9,533 nucleotides of DNA from Solimonas_A sp035476855 (GCA_035476855.1 DATILC010000356.1:1-9533), one strand, 5' to 3'; positions 1 through 6,710 are shown, counted from the first letter of the stretch. Made by a program: numbers and translations. The notes: generated from the sequence alone by a model not told the origin.

Positions 1-309
1 GGCTCCGGCCCGGCCTACTTCTTCCTGCTGACCGAGGTGCTGCGCGAGGCCGGCGAGAAGCTGGGCCTGGAGCGCGACACCGCCGCCCGCCTGGCCCTGC
101 AGACCTTCGCCGGCTCCGCCGCGATGGCGGCCGGCGCCGGCCGCGACGTGGTCGAGCTGCGCAGCCAGGTCACCTCCAAGGGCGGCACCACCGAGGCCGC
201 GGTGCAATCGCTGGAAACCGCCGGCCTGCGCCGGCTGTTCGACGATGCCCTGGTCGCCGCCGCCCGCCGCAGCGCCGAGCTCGGCGACCTGCTCGACGCC
301 GAAGGCTGA
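1..309 (+). CDS. proC: Pyrroline-5-carboxylate reductase, C-terminal part (5' end outside window)
   Basis: This is the last 102 residues of ProC, which reduces 1-pyrroline-5-carboxylate to proline with NAD(P)H in the cytoplasm. The reading frame is open from base 1 and ends in TGA at 307-309. The visible part starts at the conserved GSGPAY motif that opens the all-helical C-terminal dimerisation domain. It also contains the family signature around LRSQVTSKGGTTEAAVQSLE, where the TSKGGTT loop contributes to the pyrroline-carboxylate pocket. The N-terminal Rossmann domain lies upstream of the window; the family is usually about 270 residues long, so roughly 60% is missing here. The stop is only 4 nt before the start of the YggT gene, as in the common gammaproteobacterial proC-yggT arrangement, so co-transcription is likely. 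No oddities are visible. Confidence 0.95.
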   Translation, partial: GSGPAYFFLLTEVLREAGEKLGLERDTAARLALQTFAGSAAMAAGAGRDVVELRSQVTSKGGTTEAAVQSLETAGLRRLFDDALVAAARRSAELGDLLDAEG

Positions 310-313
310 AAAC

Positions 314-868
314 ATGAGCCCCTACGCAACCAACGCGGTCTACTACCTGGTGTCGACGCTGTTCGACCTGGCGCTGTGGCTGTTCCTGCTGCGCGTGATC
401 CTGCAGTGGGTGCGGGCGGACTTCTACAACCCGGTGTCGCAGATGATCTGGCGCGCCACGCGCTATCCCACCGACGCCATGCGCCGCTTCATTCCGCAGT
501 GGCGCACCCTCAACGTCGCCGCCCTGCTGGTGGTGTTCGTGCTGGCGCTGATCTACGTGCACACCATCAGCGGCATCCTGCACCTGCGCCTGAGCCGCTG
601 GCCGGCGCTGGGCTTCGCCACGCTCAAGCTGATCACCGCCACCGTCAACCTGTACAGCTTCACGCTGTTCGTGCAGGCCGTGCTGTCCTGGCTCGGCCCC
701 GGCGTCAACAACCCGGCCAGCAACGTGCTGTGGAGCATGAACGAGCCGCTGCTGCGGCCGATGCGCCGCCTGATCCCGTCGGTCTCGGGCCTGGACCTGT
801 CGCCGCTGGTGGTGATCCTGGCATTGCAGGTGATCAGCCGGCTGATCCCGCTGCCGAACGTCTTTTGA
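314..868 (+). CDS. YggT family integral membrane protein
   Basis: A 184-residue membrane protein with two YGGT repeats. The repeat is visible by eye: residues 27-61 (RVILQWVRADFYNP ... MRRFIP) align with 121-155 (QAVLSWLGPGVNNP ... MRRLIP). Hydrophobic segments lie near 10-30, 66-90, 100-127 and 160-180, so about four membrane-spanning or re-entrant segments are expected. Family members (Escherichia coli YggT, plant CCB3/YCF19-like proteins) are genetically linked to osmotic tolerance or membrane complex assembly; the biochemical role is not settled. I chose ATG 314 because it is 4 nt after the proC stop with an AAGG ribosome-binding core at 302-305, and it begins just before the first hydrophobic helix. 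An upstream in-frame ATG at 245 would add 23 low-complexity residues inside proC and is unlikely. The stop TGA (866-868) overlaps the metX start in an ATGA junction. Confidence 0.9.
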   Translation: MSPYATNAVYYLVSTLFDLALWLFLLRVILQWVRADFYNPVSQMIWRATRYPTDAMRRFIPQWRTLNVAALLVVFVLALIYVHTISGILHLRLSRWPALGFATLKLITATVNLYSFTLFVQAVLSWLGPGVNNPASNVLWSMNEPLLRPMRRLIPSVSGLDLSPLVVILALQVISRLIPLPNVF

Positions 869-2013
869 TGAACGCAGCCGCGTATCCCGCCGACTCGGTC
901 GGCCTCGTCGCTCCCCGCAAGGTCCAGATCCCGCAGCCGCTGGCGCTGGACTGCGGTCGTACGCTGCCGCAGCACGAGCTGATGGTGGAGACCTACGGCA
1001 CGCTCAACGCGCGGCGCAACAACGCCATCCTGGTCTGCCACGCGCTGTCGGGCGACCACCACGTCGCCGGCTACGCCGAGGGCGCGAGCAAGCCGGGCTG
1101 GTGGGACAACTGCATCGGCCCCGGCAAGCCGATCGACACCAACCGCTTCTACGTGGTCGCGCTCAACAACCTCGGCGGCTGCCGCGGTTCGACCGGCCCG
1201 AACACCCTCAACCCGGACACCGGCAAGCCCTGGGGCCCGGACTTCCCGCTGGTGACGGTGCGTGACTGGGTGCGCTCGCAGGCGCTGCTGGCCGACGAGC
1301 TCGGCATCGCCTGCTGGGCCGCGGTGATCGGCGGCAGCCTCGGCGGCATGCAGGTGATGCAGTGGACCATCGAGTTCCCTGACCGCATCCGCCACGCCTG
1401 CGTGATCGCGGCAGCGCCGAAGATCTCGGCGCAGAACATCGCCTTCAACGAGATCGCGCGCCAGGCGATCCTGTCGGATCCGGAATTCCATGGCGGCCAT
1501 TTCTACGAGCAGGGCGTGGTGCCGGCGCGCGGCCTCAAGCTGGCGCGCATGCTGGGCCACATCACCTACCTCTCCGACGAGGCGATGCGCGCCAAGTTCG
1601 GTCGCGAGCTCAAGGCGGCGGCGCCGAGCTACAACTTCGACGTCGAGTTCGAGGTCGAGAGCTACCTGCGCTACCAGGGCCAGTCCTTCGTCGACCGCTT
1701 CGACGCCAACACCTACCTGATCATGACCAAGGCGCTGGACTACTTCGATCCGGCGCGCGACTACGGCAACGACCTCGCCGCGACCTTCCGCCGCGCCAAG
1801 GCGAAGTTCCTGGTGATCGCCTTCTCCTCCGACTGGCGCTTCTCGCCGAAGCGCTCGCGCGAGATCGTCAAGGCGCTGGTCGACGCCGGCCGCGACGTGT
1901 CCTACGCACTGATCGACTCGCAACTGGGCCATGACGATTTCCTGATGCCGCTGCCGCAGTACCACCGCGTGCTGCAGAGCTATCTGGCGCGCGTTGCCGA
2001 GGAGCCGGCATGA
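868..2013 (+). CDS. metX: Homoserine O-acyltransferase MetX (succinyl- or acetyl-CoA dependent)
   Basis: A 381-residue alpha/beta-hydrolase-fold enzyme that acylates the hydroxyl of L-homoserine, the committed step of methionine synthesis. The nucleophile elbow GGSLGGMQ gives Ser157, and the rest of the triad is Asp322 (in SSDWRF) and His355 (in LGHDDF). Other family landmarks are ETYGTLN (41-47), CHALSGDHHVAG (57-68), NLGGCRGSTGPNTLNP (101-116) and the mobile helical lid around 185-300. Length matches the family. Proteobacterial MetX proteins paired with MetW are often succinyl-CoA users (MetXS) rather than acetyl-CoA users, but I cannot settle the acyl donor from sequence. The start ATG at 868 overlaps the yggT stop (ATGA) and no clear Shine-Dalgarno precedes it, so translational coupling is likely. 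The end overlaps metW by 4 nt in the same way. No SAM riboswitch is possible directly upstream because the gene is embedded in an operon. Confidence 0.95.
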   Translation: MNAAAYPADSVGLVAPRKVQIPQPLALDCGRTLPQHELMVETYGTLNARRNNAILVCHALSGDHHVAGYAEGASKPGWWDNCIGPGKPIDTNRFYVVALNNLGGCRGSTGPNTLNPDTGKPWGPDFPLVTVRDWVRSQALLADELGIACWAAVIGGSLGGMQVMQWTIEFPDRIRHACVIAAAPKISAQNIAFNEIARQAILSDPEFHGGHFYEQGVVPARGLKLARMLGHITYLSDEAMRAKFGRELKAAAPSYNFDVEFEVESYLRYQGQSFVDRFDANTYLIMTKALDYFDPARDYGNDLAATFRRAKAKFLVIAFSSDWRFSPKRSREIVKALVDAGRDVSYALIDSQLGHDDFLMPLPQYHRVLQSYLARVAEEPA

Positions 2014-2642
2014 ACCTGCCCCTTGATGCCAACCTGCGCCCCGACCTCGCCCTGATCTGCGACTGGATCAAGCCCGGCTCGCGCATCCTCGACCTTGGTT
2101 GCGGCGATGGCGAACTGCTTGCGCACCTGGCCAAGACCCGCGGCGTCACCGGCTATGGCCTGGAGATCGATCCGGACAAGGTCGCGCGCTGCGTCGACAA
2201 CGGCGTCAACGTGATCCAGGCCGACCTCGACGAGGGCCTCCAGGATTTCGAGAGCCAGTCCTTCGACTACGTGGTGATGACGCAGGCCCTGCAGGCCCTG
2301 CAGCGACCGGACCTGGCGATCGAGGAAATCCTGCGTGTCGGCCGCGTCGGCATCGTCACCTTCCCCAACTTCGGGCACTGGCGTGTGCGCCTGGGCATCG
2401 CCCGCGGCCACATGCCGATGACCCCGTCGCTGCCGGAACGCTGGTACGACACGCCCAACATCCACCTCTGCTCGGTGGACGATTTCGAGACGCTGTGCGA
2501 GGACATCGGCTGGCGCATCCTCGACCGCCGCATGCTGGACCGCTCGCACCGCGAAGGCTGGCGCATCCGCCTCAACCCCGCGCTGTTCGGCGAGGTCGCC
2601 CTGTACCTGCTGGAAGACCGCGAGCCCTCAGCGCCGCGCTGA
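2010..2642 (+). CDS. metW: Methionine biosynthesis protein MetW (SAM-methyltransferase fold)
   Basis: A 210-residue protein of the MetW family, a class I methyltransferase-like fold. The SAM-binding motif I is ILDLGCGDGELLAHL (26-40), followed by an acidic strand end YGLEID and a motif IV-like segment FDYVVMTQALQAL. MetW is nearly always encoded next to metX; in several proteobacteria it is required with MetX for homoserine acylation or methionine production, though its own methyl-transfer activity is not established. The start ATG lies in the ATGA overlap with metX and has a good GAGGAG ribosome-binding site at 1999-2004, 5 nt upstream and inside the metX end. The stop TGA at 2640-2642 lies inside the 3' end of the convergent acyltransferase gene, leaving no room for an ordinary terminator between them. 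Confidence 0.93.
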   Translation: MNLPLDANLRPDLALICDWIKPGSRILDLGCGDGELLAHLAKTRGVTGYGLEIDPDKVARCVDNGVNVIQADLDEGLQDFESQSFDYVVMTQALQALQRPDLAIEEILRVGRVGIVTFPNFGHWRVRLGIARGHMPMTPSLPERWYDTPNIHLCSVDDFETLCEDIGWRILDRRMLDRSHREGWRIRLNPALFGEVALYLLEDREPSAPR

Positions 2643-3542
2643 GTCCTCGGCGAGGAGAGCGTCGATACGACGATCCTTGTGCTCCCACAGCTCCGCGATC
2701 CAGGCCTGGAAACGCTGGCGGAATTCCAGGTCGTTCTCGTAGTCGCCGGCATAGAGCTCATGCGGAATGGTGAGCTGGCGCACCTCGACGATCACCTTCG
2801 GCACCTTGCCGGCGAGCAAGGCCCAGATGCCCTGGGCGCCGCCCGGGTAGACGATGGTGATGTCGAGCAGCGCATTGAGCTGCTCGCCGAAGGCATTCAT
2901 CGCGAAGGCGAAGCCGCCGGACTTGGGCCGCAGCAGGTGCTTGTACGGCGACTGCTGCTTCTGGTGCTTGGCGGCGGTGAAGCGGGTGCCCTCGAGGAAG
3001 TTCAGCACCAGCACCGGCTGCCTGCGGAACTTCTGGCAGGCACGCTTGGTGGTCTCCACGTCCTTGCCGCGCAGCTCCGGGTACTTCGCCAGCTTCTCGC
3101 TGCTGTAGCGCTTCATGAACGGGTAATCCAGGCCCCACCAGGCCAGGCCCAGCAACGGCACCCAGATCAGCTCCTGCTTGATGAAGAACTTGAAGAACGG
3201 CGCGCGGTGGCCGAAGGTCTTCATCTGCACCACGATATCGTTCCAGCTCTGGTGGTTGGAACAGGCCAGGTACTGGCCGCGCGGGTCGAGTCGCGCCTGC
3301 GCGTCGATGCGGATGTCCCACTCGGTCTTCAGCAAGGCTCCGACCATCCAGCTGTTCACCGCCGCCCAGTTCTGCGCCAGCGCCGCCGCCCCGCGCGACA
3401 CCGCATCGCGCGCCGCCCCCGCCGGGGTCAGCAGCTTGACCAGGACCAGCACGTAAACCGGAATCACCCAGAACACGGTGTTGATGAACAGCAGGCTCAG
3501 CATCAGCGCGCCGAGCAGCGGCGCGGGCAGGAATTGCAGCAT
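2628..3542 (-). CDS. PlsC-family (YihG-like) membrane acyltransferase
   Basis: A 304-residue 1-acyl-glycerol-3-phosphate-type acyltransferase (PF01553 fold). One long hydrophobic stretch at about 5-38 anchors it in the inner membrane. The catalytic HX4D motif is NHQSWND (His97, Asp102). Motif II is around FFKFFIKQELIWVPLLG (116-132), motif III is the phosphate-binding NFLEGTR (181-187), and motif IV is LLRPKSGG (203-210). The long spacing and the order of motifs resemble E. coli YihG and LCLAT1-like enzymes rather than the shorter canonical PlsC. The likely role is acylation of lysophosphatidic acid or another lyso-phospholipid, tuning membrane fatty-acid composition; the true acceptor is unknown. 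The start ATG (3540-3542) has a strong GGGGGAG ribosome-binding site just upstream and an 18-nt gap to the NTF2-like gene, so it is probably the last gene of a four-gene operon. Its 3' end overlaps metW by 15 nt. Confidence 0.88.
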   Translation of the reverse strand: MLQFLPAPLLGALMLSLLFINTVFWVIPVYVLVLVKLLTPAGAARDAVSRGAAALAQNWAAVNSWMVGALLKTEWDIRIDAQARLDPRGQYLACSNHQSWNDIVVQMKTFGHRAPFFKFFIKQELIWVPLLGLAWWGLDYPFMKRYSSEKLAKYPELRGKDVETTKRACQKFRRQPVLVLNFLEGTRFTAAKHQKQQSPYKHLLRPKSGGFAFAMNAFGEQLNALLDITIVYPGGAQGIWALLAGKVPKVIVEVRQLTIPHELYAGDYENDLEFRQRFQAWIAELWEHKDRRIDALLAEDSARR

Positions 3543-3560
3543 GGCTCCCCCGTCTTTTTT

Positions 3561-4223
3561 CTATCGTTTGCCGCGCGCCGCGCCTGCAGAGTCGCGGTCG
3601 GCATCGGCTTCCTCCGCCGTGCGCGGATGCGCCGAGCGGTGGATGTGGGTGATCTTCCAGCCGAGGTCGGTGCGCCGCAGCAGCAACGTCTCGGTGTTCT
3701 CCAGTTCCAGCTTGTTCGGCTCGCCGAAGTCGCCGGTGATGGCGCTGCGCGTCAGCACCCAGGCGACGTTGCCGTCCTCCCAGGCCTCGCGGGCCAGCAC
3801 CTCGCGCTTGACCATGCCGGCGAAGGTGGCGTCGTTGGGCAACGAGCCCTCGGCATAGGCATCGCGGCCGCGCTCGACGAAACCCTGCTCGTAGATGATC
3901 ACGTCGGTGGTCAGCTGCTGCAGCACGGCTGCACGATCGCCGCGGACCAGGGCCGCGTGGAAGGCGTCCACCGTTTCCGTCGGCATCGGCTGCATCACAC
4001 TGACCACGGGCGCGGGCACGAGTGCAGGTACTGCTGCGACTGCGGGTGCCGCAGCGGGCACCACGGGGGCCGCCGGTGCGGGTGTGGCGGCGGGCTCGGG
4101 CGCAGCGGCGGCGGGTGACGCTGGCATGGCCTCCGGCGTCTCGGCGGGCACGGCTTCGTCGGCAGCGAAGGCCGGCAGGCTGAGCGCTGCCAGCAGGGCA
4201 AAGCCGAGGTGACGCAGGGACAT
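3561..4223 (-). CDS. Secreted NTF2-like (SnoaL/DUF4440-type) protein with Ala/Pro-rich linker
   Basis: A 220-residue protein. Residues 1-20 form a Sec signal peptide with a likely cleavage after AFA (residue 20), so the mature protein is periplasmic. Residues 22 to about 80 are a low-complexity Ala/Pro/Val linker, a typical flexible tether. Residues 82-200 look like a cone-shaped NTF2-like domain: an opening helix (ETVDAFHAALVRGD), a strand with the YEQGFVERGRDAY segment, and closing strands ending in GWKITHIHRSAHPR, a pattern I associate with DUF4440/SnoaL-like proteins. A charged tail follows. This fold serves as enzyme, ligand-binding or dimerisation module, and I do not assign a reaction. 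The start codon overlaps the stop of the upstream lipoprotein gene by one base (TGATG), implying coupled translation. The linker is GC-rich and repetitive but the frame is intact. Confidence 0.8.
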   Translation of the reverse strand: MSLRHLGFALLAALSLPAFAADEAVPAETPEAMPASPAAAAPEPAATPAPAAPVVPAAAPAVAAVPALVPAPVVSVMQPMPTETVDAFHAALVRGDRAAVLQQLTTDVIIYEQGFVERGRDAYAEGSLPNDATFAGMVKREVLAREAWEDGNVAWVLTRSAITGDFGEPNKLELENTETLLLRRTDLGWKITHIHRSAHPRTAEEADADRDSAGAARGKR

Positions 4224-4699
4224 CAGGAACCCTGCCCGCTGCGGCCGCGCACGCGGCCGTCCTGGTCGATGATCTCGACCTGCGAATAGCCCTGCTTCGG
4301 CAGGCTGACCAGCACGCAGGGGCTGGTGATGGCCTGCGTGGTCATGTCTTCCGCGGCCGGCGCGATGAAGGTGCCGTTGAGCACCAGGGTGTCGCCGCGA
4401 CGCCCGGCCAGGCGGCTGATTGCCAGGCCATAGCCCCCGGTGTTGCGCTCACCCATCTCGACCAGGGCGAACGGCCCCTGCGGCAGGGCGACGCCGAAAC
4501 TGACGCCATGCTCCTGCTGCCAGGCCTCGACCGCGGCGGTGTCCGCCAGCAGGCTGACGCGGGATTCGGGGCCCGCGGTATTGCACTGGCCGGACCGTGC
4601 CGCCTCGCTGACCTCGATCGCGTACTCCTTGCTGAACAGGGTCGGCATGCCGCTACAGCCCGCCAGCAGCAGTGCGGCCGGTGCAATCCATCGATTCAT
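4223..4699 (-). CDS. Putative PrcB-family lipoprotein
   Basis: A 158-residue protein starting MNRWIAPAALLLAGCSG, which is a lipoprotein signal peptide with lipobox LAGC and acylated Cys15. The residue after Cys is Ser, not Asp, which favours outer-membrane sorting by Lol. The C-terminal half has the GERNTGGYGLAI segment (83-94) and following strands (DTLVLNGTFIAP, CVLVSLPKQGYSQVEIID). I recognise these as like the PrcB C-terminal domain, named from the Treponema protease complex subunit PrcB. Cys39 and Cys128 could form a disulfide. The frame stays open upstream to ATG 4822 inside the GMC gene. I prefer ATG 4699 because AAGGA (4709-4713) is 9 nt away and the lipobox requires a short leader; ATG 4708 has the same Shine-Dalgarno directly abutting it. 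It lies 19 nt after the GMC stop and overlaps the next gene by 1 nt. Function is unknown beyond a possible protein-interaction or protease-related role. Confidence 0.78.
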   Translation of the reverse strand: MNRWIAPAALLLAGCSGMPTLFSKEYAIEVSEAARSGQCNTAGPESRVSLLADTAAVEAWQQEHGVSFGVALPQGPFALVEMGERNTGGYGLAISRLAGRRGDTLVLNGTFIAPAAEDMTTQAITSPCVLVSLPKQGYSQVEIIDQDGRVRGRSGQGS

Positions 4700-4708
4700 C
4701 TGTCTCAT

Positions 4709-4713
4709 TCCTT
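4709..4713 (-). promoter_or_regulatory. Ribosome-binding site that decides the lipoprotein start
   Basis: AAGGA on the minus strand is 9 nt upstream of ATG 4699. The competing ATG at 4708 directly abuts it, too close for use. This supports the 158-residue lipoprotein over the longer versions. Confidence 0.6.
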
Positions 4714-4718
4714 GCGAA

Positions 4719-6419
4719 TCATTCCACTGCTTCGGCCATCGCCTCGGGCGCCGCGGCGCCTGAGGCCTTGCCGGCCGATTCCGCCTGGGCGCGGGCAATA
4801 TCTTCCAGCACCAGGCGCGCACCGCGCTCGCCGATCATGGTGCTGGGACCGTTGGTGTTGCCGCCCACCAGCGTCGGCATGATCGAGGCATCGACCACGC
4901 GCAGGCCGGTGACACCATGCACCCTCAGCCGCGCATCCACCACCGCCATCGGATCGCTGCCCATCTTGCAGGTTCCCACCGGGTGGTAGAGCGTCTCGGC
5001 ATGGCCGCGGATCCACTCGCGGATTTCCGCGTCGCTGCGCACCGCCGGACCCGGCTCCATCTCCTCCAGATTGTGCGGTGCAAAAGCAGGCTGGGCAAAT
5101 ATTTCACGGGCCTTTTTCAGGCCGGTCACGAGCTTGTCGAGATCGCGTTCCTGCTCGAAGTGCTTCGGATCGATCGCCGGCGGCGCCAGCGGATCGGCCG
5201 AGGCCAGGCGCAGTTCGCCGCGCGACAGCGGCCGCAGGTCGCAGGTCATGAGGGTGTGGCCGTACCAGCGGAACGCCGGCCACAGGTCCAGGCCATGCCT
5301 GACGTTGACCAGCGGCGCGAAATGGAACTGCAGGTCCGGCACCGGCTCGGCCGGATGGCTGCGCGCGAAGCCACCGGCCTCGGCAATGTTGCTGGTCAGC
5401 GGCCCGCGGCGCCCGAACAGGTATTGCAGCAGCGCCTTGATCGTGCGCAGCAGGGAGCTGGGATGGAACGACATGCCCAGCCGGGTCTTCGCGCGCATCA
5501 CCACGTAGGCGTCGAGATGATCCTGCAGGTTCTGGCCGACGCCCGGCAGTTCGTGCTGCTGGGCGATGCCGTGCCTGGCCAGTTCCACCGCCGGGCCGAT
5601 GCCGGACAGCAACAGCAACTGCGGCGAGCCCACCGTGCCGGCACTGAGGATCACCTCGCGCTTGGCCGCGACCTCATGCTCCTTGCCGCCATAGACGTAG
5701 CGCACGCCCGCGGCACGGCCGTGGTCGAACACCACGCGCGTGGCCTGGGCATGGGTGATGACGGTCAGGTTCGGGCGCTTCTGCGCCTCGCGCAGGTAGG
5801 CGCGGGCATTGCTGCAGCGCTGGCCGTCCTTCTGGTAGACCTTGTAGAAGCCGACCCCTTCCTGCGTGGCGCCGTTGAAATCGTCGTTCGGCGCATGGCC
5901 GGCCTGGCGTGCGGCATCGACGAAGACCTGGCTCATCGGATTGGTGTCGCGCAGGCTGGCGACGTTCAGTGGGCCGCCACGCCCGTGGAAGGCCTCCATG
6001 CCCGGCAGCAGGCCGCCGGCCTCGTCAGCGCCGGGTTCGTAGTTCTCCAGCGCCTTGAACAGCGGCAACACGTCGCGCCAGGCCCAGCCCTCGTTGCCGA
6101 GTTCGGCCCAGCGGTCGTAATCCCAGGCATGGCCGCGGATGCAGACCTGCGCATTGATCGAGGAGCTGCCGCCCAGGGTGCGACCCCGTGGCCAGAACAG
6201 CGGACGGTTGCCCATGCGCGGCTGCGGCAGGGTCCAGAACTGCCAGTTGTAGACCTTCGAGCGCAGCAGCGCGAGCACGCCACCCGGCATCGGGATGAAG
6301 GGGCTGTCGTCGGGCGGGCCGGCCTCCAGCAGGCAGACCTTGAACTCGCCGCCGGCGGACAGGCGGTTCGCCATCACGCAGCCGGCGGACCCTCCTCCCA
6401 CAATGACGTAGTCGAACAT
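4719..6419 (-). CDS. GMC-family FAD-dependent oxidoreductase (choline/alcohol dehydrogenase-like)
   Basis: A 566-residue flavoenzyme of the glucose-methanol-choline family. The FAD dinucleotide-binding motif is at the very N-terminus (VGGGSAGCVMANRL, 7-20, followed by the LLEAG strand end). GMC signature 1 is at 79-102 (GRTLGGSSSINA ... RGHAWDYD), and signature 2 is GTVGSPQLLLLSGIG (261-275). The catalytic base His479 lies in LYHPVGTCKMG and its partner is probably Asn523 in GGNTNGPS. The C-terminus DASIMPTLVGGNTNGPSTMIGERGA is typical. It would oxidise an alcohol to an aldehyde with electrons passed to FAD and then probably a quinone. It resembles BetA/AlkJ-type dehydrogenases, but the substrate cannot be named, and no betB, transporter or betI is nearby. 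There is no signal peptide. It is probably the first gene of the minus-strand operon. The start ATG is only 4 bp from the structured element at 6424-6742, so its leader and weak AGG ribosome-binding core lie inside that element's terminal repeat. Confidence 0.9.
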   Translation of the reverse strand: MFDYVIVGGGSAGCVMANRLSAGGEFKVCLLEAGPPDDSPFIPMPGGVLALLRSKVYNWQFWTLPQPRMGNRPLFWPRGRTLGGSSSINAQVCIRGHAWDYDRWAELGNEGWAWRDVLPLFKALENYEPGADEAGGLLPGMEAFHGRGGPLNVASLRDTNPMSQVFVDAARQAGHAPNDDFNGATQEGVGFYKVYQKDGQRCSNARAYLREAQKRPNLTVITHAQATRVVFDHGRAAGVRYVYGGKEHEVAAKREVILSAGTVGSPQLLLLSGIGPAVELARHGIAQQHELPGVGQNLQDHLDAYVVMRAKTRLGMSFHPSSLLRTIKALLQYLFGRRGPLTSNIAEAGGFARSHPAEPVPDLQFHFAPLVNVRHGLDLWPAFRWYGHTLMTCDLRPLSRGELRLASADPLAPPAIDPKHFEQERDLDKLVTGLKKAREIFAQPAFAPHNLEEMEPGPAVRSDAEIREWIRGHAETLYHPVGTCKMGSDPMAVVDARLRVHGVTGLRVVDASIMPTLVGGNTNGPSTMIGERGARLVLEDIARAQAESAGKASGAAAPEAMAEAVE

Positions 6420-6423
6420 CGCT

Positions 6424-6455
6424 AGGGCCTGTTAACGCTATGGCGGTCGCTGCGA
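6424..6455 (+). repeat. Left terminal inverted repeat (32 bp)
   Basis: It is a perfect reverse complement of 6711-6742. Pairing stops exactly at both sides: 6423/6743 and 6456/6710 do not match. It begins AGGGCCTGTTAACGCTATGG. The outer end is 4 bp from the GMC start codon. Confidence 0.9.
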
Positions 6456-6463
6456 CGGAGACC

Positions 6464-6595
6464 GTTTTGGCGCAGGGCAAGGCGCGAGGAGCGCCAATGG
6501 CTTACTGGGAAGTGACATTGAGTCACTTCCCAGCTGGGGCCATTGGCTGTACTCGACGTACATGAGCGACGAGTAACGCAGCCATGCGCCAAAAC
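6464..6595. repeat. Hairpin module A: nested inverted repeats
   Basis: Four levels are visible. The outer arms 6464-6474 and 6585-6595 pair over 11 bp (gttttggcgca with tgcgccaaaac). Inside are 9-bp arms 6493-6501/6539-6547 (gccaatggc with gccattggc). The core is a perfect 12-bp stem 6505-6516/6522-6533 (ctgggaagtgac with gtcacttcccag) with a 5-nt loop. Side hairpins are GGCGC-GAGGA-GCGCC at 6481-6495 and TGTAC-TCGAC-GTACA at 6548-6562, with TACTCG/CGAGTA arms at 6550-6555/6570-6575 as an alternative pairing. As RNA or as a cruciform this would be a strong branched structure. Confidence 0.8.
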
Positions 6596-6613
6596 AGTCC
6601 CGCCCCTGCGGGG

Positions 6614-6710
6614 TGCCCCCAGATTTTTGGCCATGCGGCGTTGCTCCTCAGTCATTTGGAACCACCAAACGTCCTTCGTCGCGCCTTGCCTGGCCAAAAA
6701 TCTGGGGGCA
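6614..6710. repeat. Hairpin module B: 20-bp perfect inverted repeat
   Basis: Arms 6614-6633 and 6691-6710 are perfect reverse complements over 20 bp (core CCCCCAGATTTTTGGCC). A smaller inner hairpin TTTGG/CCAAA is at 6655-6659/6665-6669. The module is related to module A in inverted orientation: the 12-mer GGCAAGGCGCGA is at 6476-6487 on the plus strand and at 6679-6690 on the minus strand, in each case next to a TTTTGGC arm. Confidence 0.8.

Noticed and set aside
245..313. Longer start for the YggT protein at ATG 245
   Set aside because: It would place 23 Pro/Ala/Ser-rich codons in another frame of proC, and the ATG at 314 has better spacing after the proC stop.
553..1965. Long antisense frame over metX and yggT (470 codons)
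   Set aside because: High GC leaves few stops on the opposite strand; the translation is low-complexity and rich in Arg, Val and His, while the plus strand encodes clear MetX and YggT.
2679..4118. Plus-strand frame of 479 codons opposite the acyltransferase and NTF2-like genes
   Set aside because: Repetitive Leu/Gln/His/Gly-rich shadow frame; the minus strand has catalytic motifs and a signal peptide.
4000..4165. Possible frameshift or repeat expansion in the Ala/Pro-rich part of the NTF2-like gene
   Set aside because: The frame is continuous from signal peptide to NTF2-like domain, and such linkers are common in exported proteins of high-GC bacteria.
4720..4822. Longer version of the PrcB-like lipoprotein starting at 4822
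   Set aside because: The extension is Arg/Pro-rich, lies within the GMC coding end, and would bury the lipoprotein signal peptide.
4917..6425. Long plus-strand frame opposite the GMC gene (502 codons)
   Set aside because: Composition is Arg/Ala/His/Gln-rich with no motif, and the minus strand carries all GMC signatures.
6422..6697. Minus-strand open frame of 91 codons inside the palindromic element, and a plus-strand frame at 6584-6778
   Set aside because: Both read straight through the inverted repeats, have no domain or credible ribosome-binding site, and their composition follows the palindromes. I treat them as chance frames, although such peptides may be annotated in databases because the repeat is common.
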